Positions 1 through 8,863 of a stretch of 11,362 bases of DNA are shown here, in pieces; position 1 is the first letter of the stretch, and the number at the start of each line of letters is the position of its first letter. Where the stretch lies: the NCBI GenBank assembly GCA_003024985.2, contig PXIH01S0025876.1; one strand, written 5' to 3'. The translations under genes were made by a program, and so were the position numbers. This DNA is from Euperipatoides rowelli (Eukaryota; Onychophora; Udeonychophora; Euonychophora; Peripatopsidae). The notes below the pieces were generated by a model, which did not search any database, was not told the origin of the DNA, and saw only the letters and a program-made list of their open reading frames with translations.

Positions 1-7
1 TTAAATA

Positions 8-74
8 GCGCATGCTGGACTGCTCCAGTGCGCAAGATTTTACGCAAAGGTCGTCCGTTTTACGCAACGGACGA
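8..74. repeat. Two adjacent GC-rich hairpins at the left window edge
   Basis: Two stem-loops stand out from an A+T-rich background. The first pairs GCGCA (8-12) plus CTGGA (15-19) with TCCAG (24-28) plus TGCGC (29-33), with a TG bulge and a four-base loop. The second pairs TCGTCCGTT (51-59) with AACGGACGA (66-74) around a six-base loop. The decamer TTTTACGCAA occurs directly repeated at 38-47 and 58-67. The unit resembles the end of a transposon or SINE cut by the window edge, but nothing identifies the family. It has no tRNA cloverleaf that I can draw. Confidence 0.45.
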
Positions 75-603
75 GCAATGCGTCGAAGTATAAATAAGCC
101 TTAAAAGTCACATCCTTTACAAGGCTAGGGTTTTAAAGTATATAGGCCTACTATGAATTTACTTTTTATATAATATTTATTTTCAGTGCTCACATAAGGC
201 AGTAAAAGGAAGTTTTTAACTACAGGTAATAAACACAGCTCTTTTTACTTGATGGTACAATATTATTATTTAATCACATCAATATTTATTAATTTAAAGA
301 TAGCTTGATATTTTGAGTTCAAAGTTAAATGATTTTCACTGAATTAAAATCATTTATATTAAATTGACATACGAAATGACCAAAACATTTATTTATTCCA
401 TGCTTTCTTGCAGAATCCAGGTTGATGTACGGCGGCGGAACCTTAAAAAATTATCTGGGTGGGTTCATTTTTTATAGGGATGGTGGGGTTACCGGAAACA
501 AACATATTTGTTTTGTTAGGCCTTATAGAAGAACTTCTGAAAAATTTGTCAAAAATATATTCAGTACGGTAATCAAGAAATTTGTTTTGGTGGCCAAAAA
601 TAT
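75..603. other. Unassigned A+T-rich DNA
   Basis: No recognisable gene. A TAGGCCTA octamer lies at 143-150 and a TAGGCCTT variant at 517-524. An open frame of 96 codons runs from 422 to 712 on the plus strand. A pyrimidine tract ending in a possible splice acceptor (TTTCTTGCAG) sits just upstream, near 415. I recognise no domain in the translation, and the second half of the frame lies inside the left arm of the 604-1047 inverted repeat, so I do not call it a gene. Confidence 0.4.
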
Positions 604-1047
604 TAGTCCACGAGCATATGTACCCAAAACCCCATTCCGTGTGCAGGTTAGTGATAGAATTGTGCGGATGGTGTCATTCAATTCGTATTTATGTGTAAAA
701 GAACAATTTTGATGGTGCCAGTCCCGGTTTGGAGGCGTATAGCCGTGATGATGAAATCAAAATGGCCACCTTCCCCATTTAAATAATTATAATTTTTTTC
801 AGGACACACTAAAGTGATTTTAATAAGTAATATTTCATTTTAAAGGTCTTAAAAAGTTCTAAAAAAATGTCCAATACAGACTTAGCAAAAATGTAATCAT
901 TTTTCCTCAATTCACACAAAAACCAAAAGAGACCAAACTATGACTGGCACCATTAAAATTGTTCTACATATAAATATGAATCGAATGACACCTTCTGCAC
1001 CATTCTATCAATAACACGCACACGGAATTACATATGCTCCTGGACTA
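604..1047. repeat. Long imperfect inverted repeat (foldback, ~115-129 nt arms)
   Basis: The left arm (604-732) matches the reverse complement of the right arm (933-1047) along almost its whole length. Shared blocks, read on the plus strand of the left arm, include GAGCATATGTA, ATTCCGTGTGC, GGTGTCATTC, GAACAATTTT and ATGGTGCCAGTC. The left arm carries about 11 extra bases (CCCAAAACCCC-like) near 633. The 200-base spacer (733-932) is unrelated sequence. The arms are unusually complex in composition for this region, which argues against chance A/T pairing. A foldback transposon, an inverted duplication of a repeat, or a hairpin RNA locus are all possible. No flanking target-site duplication is clear. 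Confidence 0.8.
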
Positions 1048-1587
1048 TATCATTTCGAGAAAATGCAAAAAAAAAAAAAACTTTAAATACGGTATGTTTA
1101 ATTTTGGTTCCAATGTATGCATGACCATGAAAAGTTGGATTTATTATCATCTAGGCATATTAAAACCATGTATACATTTACTGTATATCATAATTTAATA
1201 TTAAATGTGTAAATTATTTATCTAGATGTCTTGATTACATTAGAAACAGAAAAATAAATTAAAAAAAAACTTTATATCAGCAGCAAATTCCAGCCAGTCA
1301 AATCAGCTAGCAACACCAAAATTTATATGCACACTAACTGATATGTATTGAATACAGATAAGTTTTATCTTGTTCTATCAGTAAATAACCAAGATATTGC
1401 AATTCTAACTTATACAAACTTTAATGCATGAAAAAAAATTTTAATCTAAATATATTCCTTTTTTTTTTTAATTCTATGAAAAATTAAAAAAAAAAAAAAA
1501 TTATAAATATTTACTCAGTAGGCCTAATGAGATAAATTTAATTTGCCTGAATTTGGCAGAGGTTTCAATAAATTGAAACATAAATAG
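1048..1587. other. A+T-rich spacer, no gene seen
   Basis: Contains several A or T homopolymer runs (near 1067, 1261, 1461 and 1487) and a TAGGCCTA octamer at 1519-1526. No coding, RNA or mobile-element signal was found. Its right end may include the untranslated 3' flank of the minus-strand transposase pseudogene. Confidence 0.5.
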
Positions 1588-3408
1588 AAACCCAAGTCCA
1601 CCTGGGTAATATGAAAGTGGTTCATCTTTTGTTGAGAATTAGCTAGTGCCTGAAGAGATTTTTGCACTTATTTTATGCCTTTCTTGTGAAATATCCTTGA
1701 TTTGCATAAAATTTGTGCGATGTTTGTCAGTAGACAAATAATTTTTTTTAAGCTTATTGGAGATTGGTACACCAAGTTTTGTTAAATTATCACCTAGACC
1801 TGATGATCTTTATTGAAACGAATGACAGCTAAGCTTATATCAATTTCTACAACTTCTTTACTTGCATTTTTGTGTTTTGGGTAAAATGATCAAATAAAAG
1901 AATTGAAGGATATTCTGTGGGATTTTGTGTCTTTTCTTTTAGGCACCACTTTAAAGGTTCAACATAGGACAATCATTCATATTGGGGCTTCATTTTCTTT
2001 GCTTGGATCTCCGACAAAAGTGGTTTGTGTGGAGCTTGGCCAGCACTAATGGCCTGGTTAAATTTGCATCACAATTTCCTGTGTTCAATTGGCATAGGAC
2101 AGTGACTTATTGTTTCTTCATCTTTTGAGGCCGAATGAAGCAGGGAGGTAGAATATTGTTGTTTCTAAATTGCCTAAATTCTAGGAAATAGCGAGATAGT
2201 AAAGTAGTATAAGCTCAGTTTATCCATAACTGCATCACTTAGTTTTTTGGCAACTCATTAGTTCTTCCTTACTAAGTTTGCAAAGCCCTGTCCTTATCCT
2301 CTGCTAACATGATTTATGCAGTCAGTCCTATTTAGTGATGACAGTATTTCCAATGGAAATTTTCCATAAGGTTTTACATTTTTTGACAGCAAGGAAAGCC
2401 ATGCTATCTCCATCAGATAAAATGTGGTATATTTTAAGTTATATTTGCCCAAAGATCTTCTCCAAACAGTTAATGCGGCTTCTACTTCCATTGCAAGTGA
2501 TGATGTTTGGGAGTTGGCCTGGCACCAATCTTCAAATGCAACCAATCTTCATATCTAGCATCATCTTTTCTAAGGCCTCTATTACAGGAAATACAAAAAT
2601 GACTTATTACTTCAAAATCAAGTACCCAACAAGAATTTCGATAGCTACACCAACTCCATTATGGCTTCGATGGCCTCCTTTTTTGCCTCATTCCATCAAA
2701 CATGACAGACACATGTGCAGAACTATTTACGGTATCAGCTTTAGTAGTTACAATAGATCAGCTTCGTAAATTTTTTGACCTACTTCAGATAAATCGATTA
2801 TAACTGCATCCATTACAGCTGTGTGAAGAATTTCCTGATAATTATGTTTGAAAAGTTTTTATATGTAAAGGATGTGGCAATCACATTATTGAAAAAAAAT
2901 TGACTACCCTCCCCCCCCTTTTATCCTATTCCAATAGCCCTTATTCCCAACATGATCTTAACATTTGTAATGAAATGATTGACACACATTTTTCTTCCAA
3001 ACAAACATGTTTTAATAGGATTAATCTTTTTTTGTAGTAGTAGTCTGCATTGATGTAATCACTAACCTTTTTAGAAGTCTTAAATTTCCCCAACAATTCC
3101 ATCACAAAAGTCACAATAAAGTTGTATGAAACTAGGCATTTTCTCTTGTTTAAAACTCCATCAACTCAACTCAGCTATTATAGATGGACTATCAGGTTCT
3201 AAATTTTTAAGCAAAGTACATTTAAATATATCAATATTTTTTTTACTTGCCAAAATATATTCTTCCCAATCATTTTGAGATTTACTAAAATCTATGCAGG
3301 AGAAAAAAGCTGAGATGCAGAAGCGAAATTTGTATCCATCTCAAAATCATTATCATCAGCATCATTATCATTATTGTAAGGAAGAAATGGATCCAAATGA
3401 TTTATTTG
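1588..3408 (-). pseudogene. Decayed Mutator-like (MULE-type) transposase
   Basis: Minus-strand relic of the large animal transposase family annotated as 'Mutator-like transposase domain-containing protein', a DDE enzyme that mobilises DNA transposons. No single frame is open, but conserved blocks follow in family order: NVKIMLGIRAIGIG (about 2965-2924), a block ending IDLSEVGQKIYEAD (about 2800-2760), MFDGMRQKR (from 2703), SHNGVGVAIEIL (2666-2631), VLDFEVISHFC (2625-2593), AMEVEAALTVWRRSLGKYN (from about 2491), SDGDS (2417-2403), RTDCINHV (2329-2306), SKDEETISHCPM (2128-2093), CKFNQAISAGQ (from 2068), KTQNPTE (from 1933), LAVIRFN (about 1832), GDNLTKLG (about 1794) and YYPGGLGF (1611-1588). 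Frame changes occur at least between SHNG and VLDF, before AMEV, and before SDGD. In-frame stops include a TGA after KPQYE and a TAG after HQV. The acidic residues of the FDG, SDGD and NPxE blocks, which I infer to be the catalytic triad, are still readable. The product is certainly inactive. The N-terminal third is the least certain part. Confidence 0.88.
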
Positions 3409-3416
3409 TGTATACT

Positions 3417-4025
3417 TAACATGACCATATGTCCCGTTTTGAACGGGACCATCCCGTTTTTAGGTAGCCTATCCTGTTGTCCCCAAGCACAGCTTCGGGA
3501 CGCAGAAAGAAGCAACCCACTGTAAGAATTAAAAAAAAAAGGTAAAAAATTTTTTTTTAAATCCTAAGGTAGCGCCTAGTAGTGCGGCGATGACGTCTCA
3601 CACACATGCAAGTTGGTCAGAAGCCTGTTAGCTAGCTCGCTCGTTCCTCAGTTGTGAGTATGCGTAGACAGCTTGCGCATTTTTCTTGACGATTGTTTTT
3701 TTATCGACCAGTGTTACTGTAATCAATTTAAATTTCTTGTAAGTGAACACTTCATTTTAACAATGTCAACCAAAAATGTAGGTATTTAATATAAAGTTGT
3801 CAATCTTTAATAATATTACAAGTGTGAAGTAGCCATTTAATGGTTATCAAAATTGGATTATCCATACAATCAAAAAAAAAAAAAAGCTTATCAAATATTT
3901 ATAATGAAAAATATAGATTCTTTGACTTTTTTTCCTTACAACCAAAAAAAAGCTTATCAAATATATACAATCAAAATCAGTAGATGTCCCATTTTAAGGG
4001 AAAAATAAATGGTCATGTATTGTTA
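3417..4025. mobile_element. Non-autonomous hAT-like element, GTCCC family
   Basis: A 609-bp element with terminal sequence TAACATGACCAT on the left and the reverse complement of TAACAATACATGACCAT on the right, so a five-base insertion interrupts one terminus. Both ends carry subterminal GTCCC motifs: a short palindrome GTCCCGTTTTGAACGGGAC on the left and GTCCCATTTTAAGGG on the right. The flanks TGTATACT (3409-3416) and GGTATACT (4026-4033) agree in seven of eight bases, as expected for an aged 8-bp hAT target duplication with central TA. The interior (about 3560-3720) is less A+T-rich and lacks any transposase frame. An ATG at 3763 is followed after five codons by a possible splice donor. The element separates two parts of a minus-strand transposase relic. 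The exact termini and superfamily are inferred; the match of both ends is seen directly. Confidence 0.62.
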
Positions 4026-4033
4026 GGTATACT

Positions 4034-4188
4034 ATACATGGTGTCAACATTATTTGTTTTGATAAAATTGTCAGACTTTTTTTTTTTAACTTTTGAACTT
4101 ATTTTTCCAGTAAATTTGTTTTAGCCCATTTTTTTTTATTTTTTGTTCTTTTAACTAAATCACTCATAGGATTTGCAGAATCACTCAT
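4034..4188 (-). pseudogene. Possible N-terminal piece of the Mutator-like transposase
   Basis: Read on the minus strand, an ATG at 4188 opens a 29-codon frame that ends at a stop at 4101-4099. It is rich in Lys, with the core KRTKNKKKWAK. A second Lys-rich stretch and Asn/Asp codons follow in another frame up to the inserted element. A basic N-terminus would suit a DNA-binding transposase. The position is right for the missing 5' end of the pseudogene that resumes at 3408 on the other side of the 609-bp insertion. The assignment rests on position and composition, not on a recognised conserved motif. Alternatively this is chance reading of A-rich intergenic DNA. Confidence 0.3.
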
Positions 4189-5364
4189 TTTAATTAATTA
4201 AAATATAAACAATGCAATTACTGTACTGTATGTAGTAAATAATTGGTTTTTAATAGAACATAATGATCATGTGTAAAGCAAATATGCAAGTGAAATTTTT
4301 CCAAGGTTTGTCAAAATACATCAAGAAACATCATTATTTAGCTTTACATTATACATGTGCAAGATTCAAAATTTTGCTGTTTAGCCAATCAGCACTCAGC
4401 TTTCAACTGAATTTTGCTTTTGTTTATGGTATCACTTTAATCCGTATTACGATTTTCATTAGTTTAGGAGACCAAATGGTGTTTGGAGGTTAAAGTTGAG
4501 ATTTTAAGCTTTAAATGGATTTTAAGCCGGATGTAGCGCCTTTAATGGCCACTTGTGTTTTCTATTGAACATAGTTTTTCATTTTTTAAATTGTTATTTG
4601 TTCTACTTCATCTATTTGATGGTATAATTGAAGATGTACATTATGTACTATTGGGCAATTGGTGGTGATAATCATTGGATATTTTGGATTCCGGAATGAA
4701 AGTGGTTTCCCGCTATTTAGGCCTTTAAGTATCCATGCATTAATGGCTATTCCTGTCTCATGTATGCTATTTGAAAACTTGCAGTATTTTTATTTTTTCC
4801 TTCTTTATTTATTCCTTACTTATTAAGTATTTTAATGGGTTTATCTATATTCATTTGATCATTTTGGAACAGTTACATACTACGTTATGTTTGCTACGGT
4901 CTTGCTGATGTTAGCCTTGTGATGTTTTTCCTTACGTTAATGACATTATAATGGTGATTGATTTTGACGAACTGATCGGTGGCTGCAATTTGAAGAAAGT
5001 TTTCAAAGGTGAAGAAAGTTTTCAAAGGTGTATTAAGCGATATTTTTGAATAATGCTTAGTTTGTTTCTGTTACATTGACATGGTACTTAATAAGTGCTT
5101 GGGAAACATTGATGCTCATTTTAGAACTTTTTTATTTTTTTATTTATTATTTACTTACTGTATGTGTTATTAGTTCTAATCAGTATTTTTGTAATATTGG
5201 GCCATATCCTTCGGGGCTAGGTCCTTTAAATAATTATTTATTTTTCATTGTACATATTTTTTACTTCAATTTAATAAACCCTAAAATAATAAGAATATCA
5301 AACATGGCCACCTTCATTCATTATTTTGCTATTTATTAGGATTCAAATTAGGCCTATTTTATCA
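4189..5364. other. Unassigned DNA, no gene recognised
   Basis: Two short open frames on the plus strand (4263-4493 and 5076-5339) translate to hydrophobic, low-complexity protein with no domain I know, so I treat them as chance. A CCAAT box lies at about 4384 and could belong to the promoter of the minus-strand transposase relic, some 200 bases downstream of it in that direction; this is speculation. A 19-bp tandem duplication is listed separately. TAGGCCTT occurs at 4718-4725 and TAGGCCTA at 5349-5356. Confidence 0.4.
4992..5029. repeat. Perfect two-copy tandem repeat, 19-bp unit
   Basis: The unit GAAGAAAGTTTTCAAAGGT is present twice, head to tail and without mismatch (4992-5010 and 5011-5029). 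The perfect identity suggests a recent slippage or duplication. No function is implied. Confidence 0.95.
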
Positions 5365-6816
5365 AAAAAAAATTTATGATTTGTTTAAAATCAGAAAAGT
5401 AAAGAGAAGAAAAACACAAAATAAAGATTTAAAACATAGCATTTTATTAAAATAAACAAAATTTATATGAAATAGAATGTATTAATTTAAAAGAAAAATA
5501 GATATCAGAAAATGCCATTTTTTTTTAACAAAAATGATATTCTTGCACACTTGTTTAGACCATATTATCCCCTTAATCAATTTAACTACTTAAAAGTTTA
5601 TTGTTTTTTCCCCCCTGGAGCTATTTAATATTATAAATTGAAACAATTTATAAAATTAATTGTTTCAATTAATATTATAAAATAAAAAAGTTACTTTTAT
5701 ATCAATTTATTTTTATATACACATAATATTAAAAAGGAATCTTAATATCAACTTATATTTTGGTAAGTTCTTGTTCTTTACTCTGTAAAAAAAAATGATT
5801 GAAATATTTAATACTATACAGTTGTGTAGGAACAAAAAAAAAAGAGTAAATTTATTCTTTGTTCACAAATCATAAAATTTAAAAGGCTAAAAAGAGCATT
5901 TTTTTAATAAAAAAAATTCCTTTGAATGCAAGCAACGAAGCATAAGAACCAATGATTCGAAGCTGTACCCTGCACCTGCAGTGGCTCAACATCCACCATG
6001 TTCATCCTACAATTAGTTAGTGACGAGCATAACGGTTCTTTTTGAATAACAGTTATATCGAAAACATTCTAAAATTGTATTAGGTATACATAACTGTTAT
6101 ATGATTATTAAGATTTTTAAAAGTTATAATGGAGCAAGTAATGTATTAGATTTAATACTCGGAATACTCCGGTTCGGAAATTTTTCTCAATATTTGCGTT
6201 ACTTAACAAAATCTATTAATAAAAAAAATAAATAATAAAAAATGACTATTTAAAGAATATTAGTATCTATTTACTATTATTATAAAACTATATTTGTTAT
6301 TTACTCTAATATTTACATTTTTAGGTACAGTACTTTAGATTTTATTTTATAATAATAATTATTATTATTATAGCACAACAAGTAAATAATTCCTTTATTT
6401 AATTAAGCTTCGTTATCTGGGCTTATTTATTTTAATGAATCATTTAATTATGACATTATTTAAATTATTGTGAATAATTAATTAAATAAAGCATGTTTGA
6501 ATTTATTAAAAAAAAACATCGGCCCTAATACAAAATATATAAAATTGAGATTGATGGCGTGATGCGAAACTTCAACCTGGCTCCTACTGACCAATATTCA
6601 GACCAATATGAGTAAAACATATATTTTTTTATATTTCAAAACAAATTGTCCAAGCATGATTTAATAACAGGAAAACAATTAACTAATACAGCTATAAGGT
6701 ATTTAAAAAAAATAACTATTAGCAAACAAAATAATGAAAACAAATTCATAACCACTAGATTATTATTCTCCAATTAGAATTGGTTAGATTTGTTTGAAGA
6801 TTTTATAAACTATTAT
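5365..6816. other. Very A+T-rich spacer with short palindromes
   Basis: No gene recognised. Inverted repeats within it are: AATTTATGATTTGT (5371-5384) against ACAAATCATAAAATTT (5865-5880), possibly the ends of a ~510-bp element; ATAACAGTTAT (6046-6056) against ATAACTGTTAT (6090-6100); and CTTTATTTAATTAA (6393-6406) against its perfect complement (6478-6491). A run of ATT/AAT triplets lies at about 6349-6372. A short, less A+T-rich stretch at about 5935-6035 has a 33-codon minus-strand frame with no recognisable product. Confidence 0.4.
5636..5670. repeat. Perfect 13-bp-stem hairpin
   Basis: AATTGAAACAATT (5636-5648) is followed after nine bases by its exact reverse complement AATTGTTTCAATT (5658-5670). 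Flanking ATATTATA-type sequence extends the symmetry imperfectly. The composition is A+T-rich, so it may be no more than a local palindrome. Confidence 0.7.
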
Positions 6817-7094
6817 TTAACCTTCGAGCGAGCGCGCCCGAAATTTTAACATATGTAGGCGTGCCGTAATTTTAACGTCTCATAGAATCCTGTGTATTAA
6901 AATGCAATAACTACAAGAACTTTTAAATATGAGTAATAATGAAATTATTTCTTACATCTATGCTATATTTTGTTAAAGTTGTTGCATTTTTTTGTTCAGT
7001 TTAGATTTTTAATACTAATTTAAAATTATATCATAAATTCCTACAATTAAAACAAATCTGTAAATGATAATAGGCCTATGTGAATAAAAAATTT

Positions 7095-7374
7095 TAAAAT
7101 TAGTAATTTTTAAATTCATTTTATGGATTTTATCTTTGTATTTTTCTTTAGTAGCAAATAAAGTTTGCTTGAAAAAAAAAATTGCTGTTAATACGTATTG
7201 AAGAAAAGCAAGTACCCTAAACCACAAAATTCTATAATGCTAAAGTGATATAGGCTACATTTGCTTTTTACAATATTTACAGCGTTTTTTTTTTTTTTCA
7301 AGGAAACTTTATTTGCTACTAAAGAAAATTACAAAGATAAAAGCTATAAATGAAATAAAAAATTACTAATTTTA
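7095..7374. repeat. Long foldback, ~120-nt arms and ~40-nt loop
   Basis: The left arm (about 7095-7214) is complementary to the right arm (about 7255-7374). Blocks such as TAAAATTAGTAATTTTT, TTTTATCTTTGTA and TTTCTTTAGTAGCAAATAAA are matched almost exactly, followed by a nine-base or longer A/T run and then a weaker GCTGT...AAAAGCAA block next to the loop. I estimate near 90% pairing in the outer 80 bases. It lies inside the TTAA-flanked segment 6821-7857. A foldback MITE, an inverted duplication, or a source of hairpin RNA would all look like this. Confidence 0.88.
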
Positions 7375-7398
7375 CAAATTATGAATAATTCAAATTAG

Positions 7399-7441
7399 AT
7401 ATACAGGTAGACTAGAAGTCTATTATAGTCTACCTGTATAT
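7399..7441. repeat. Perfect 16-bp-stem hairpin
   Basis: ATATACAGGTAGACTA (7399-7414) and TAGTCTACCTGTATAT (7426-7441) are exact reverse complements separated by 11 bases. The mixed base composition makes a chance palindrome of this length unlikely. It begins only about 25 bases beyond the end of the 7095-7374 foldback. Confidence 0.95.
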
Positions 7442-7861
7442 TATTATATTACATTATCTAATCTTATTTATTAATTTTTCTACATTCTAAGCAAAGTTTT
7501 TCTGTTTATGAGTGTCATTTGCAGTAAATAAATTATATCGATAGCATTTCATAGAAGCTGACGTTCTCTTCATTAACATTATACAAAAATAATATGGGAA
7601 AAAAAATCCTATATCAGCGAGCGTGTGTGAGTGTGCGAGCGAGTGCCATAAAATTTATATCTGGACACATTTTACAAAGAATTATAAAAAAATAAGTTTA
7701 AATTGAGCTATGTGCATTGTGAAAAGCTACTAATATTGTAGTGGGAGGTTAGTTTTAAGAATAGAAGGCAGAGATAAACCCACAAGACTATACACATACA
7801 CATTTTATAAAAATTTGGTTTTGTCGTAAAATTTATGACAGCACTCCCACTTAAAGGTTAA

Positions 7862-8863
7862 TAACTGTTATATTTAGAAACAGAACATAGTATATAACCT
7901 TATAATTTGATATTAGTTATAAATAATATGTTAAATAACAACCCATCACTACTATTAGTTTCTCTCAATAAAACCAAATATGACATACAAGCATAGAGGC
8001 AAATAAATAGCCCAGTCTGATCTAGAAGAGTTTTATAGTTCAATATACACTATACAAACATACTATAGTTATATTCATCTTAGTAGTAACAGTAATAATA
8101 ACAGTTGTCTTAAGAGCAAGTCCTAATCATCATTTAGGAACATTTGTGCCAATGATATTTTTTTAGGCCATAAATTTGAAACAGTAATTAAAATTGAAAT
8201 AAACTAATAAGAAAAATTACATATACAGTAAATACAGTACTTATGAATTTATTGCAAACAGTGTCAATAATATTTCCTAATAGGGGTTTCCCCTCTCCCC
8301 CCCCCCCCTCAACACTTACAATTTTTTATTTCACAGTTAGACCATAAAATATTTCTAATTTATTAAAATATTTTTTTTTTCTTCAGTTAAGGACATGATG
8401 TTAATCACCAGTACCAAGAAATAAAGAAAGTTGAATGAGATAATTAAGGAATTGTTAAAGTTGCCATATAAAATTGAAAACCAGTAAAGTTTTTCAAAAG
8501 AAAGAAAGGAAGATGTATATCGCTGCTCGAATTTCATGGTGGTCCTGTAGTTCGAGACCCCTAAAAATGCCTAAGGACCACTAAAAACTATTTGGGAGTG
8601 TTCCAAACAACCATTTATAAAAATTAATTCACTATACTAAAATTTTGGATTATCTAGTAGAACAATTGAAAAACAAATGCTCATTTCATATACTGTACAT
8701 TAATCTTAATATATTTTTTCTAGAAAGAAATAGATGAAAAACTATTAAAAGACTTTGCGTTTTTTTTTTAATCAAAGGAAAATAAACACAATGCTCATGG
8801 GCACCATGGCGGCCATCAACCAATTTGTATGCTCGCTGCTATTCGACCATGAAATGATAGCTT
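7862..8863. other. A+T-rich spacer, no gene recognised
   Basis: Contains a C-rich tract at about 8288-8310, a minus-strand 60-codon open frame at 8355-8537 that looks like chance, and a pair of inverted GGTCCT / AGGACC motifs at about 8540 and 8574. These motifs echo the GTGGTCC repeats of the hAT element at 10209-10528 and might be a decayed relative. Just before the next element, near 8803-8823, is a GC-rich patch containing CCATGGCGGCCAT. Confidence 0.4.

Larger units (their letters stand above)
6821..7857. mobile_element. Probable non-autonomous piggyBac-like element
   Basis: A 1,037-bp segment flanked on both sides by TTAA (6817-6820 and 7858-7861), the invariant piggyBac target. The ends are inverted relative to each other. 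The left end reads CCTTCGAGCGAGCGCGCCCG followed by AAATTTTA. The right end, reverse-complemented, reads CCTTTAAGTGGGAGTGCTGT followed by AAATTTTA. Beside the left end the motif GCGYGCC-N2-AATTTTAAC is repeated directly (about 6832 and 6852). A related GCGAGCGAG...AAAATTTA motif lies at about 7637, as expected for subterminal transposase-binding repeats. No transposase frame is present. The interior contains a long foldback and a perfect hairpin, so it could be composite. TTAA is common in such DNA, so the call depends on the end similarity, which is imperfect. Confidence 0.5.

Noticed and set aside
422-712. 96-codon plus-strand open frame, possibly preceded by a splice acceptor
   Set aside because: No domain or family recognised, and its second half is one arm of a long inverted repeat whose other arm has stops in the corresponding frame.
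2335-2769. 144-codon plus-strand open frame, the longest in the window
   Set aside because: It is antisense to the conserved blocks of the Mutator-like transposase relic, so it is a shadow frame.
3340-3385. ATC/ATT-rich run as a microsatellite
   Set aside because: It is irregular and reads as an Asp/Asn-rich stretch in the transposase relic's orientation, so it is not counted as a separate repeat.
4263-4493. 76-codon plus-strand open frame
   Set aside because: No recognisable domain and no initiation or splice context. Similar frames occur by chance in this much A+T-rich DNA.
5076-5339. Hydrophobic 87-codon frame that could look like a membrane protein
   Set aside because: The hydrophobicity follows from T-rich sequence. 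There is no charge pattern or motif of a real membrane protein.
5371-5880. Possible 510-bp element bounded by AATTTATGATTTGT and its near complement
   Set aside because: The match is short, A+T-rich and imperfect, with no target duplication. It is kept only as a note in the spacer entry.
8281-8312. TAGGGGTTTCCCC as a hAT-like terminus
   Set aside because: It merges into a C homopolymer and has no partner end or duplication.
8538-8585. GGTCCT / AGGACC inverted motifs as another hAT element
   Set aside because: No CAG...CTG termini or 8-bp duplication could be found around them.
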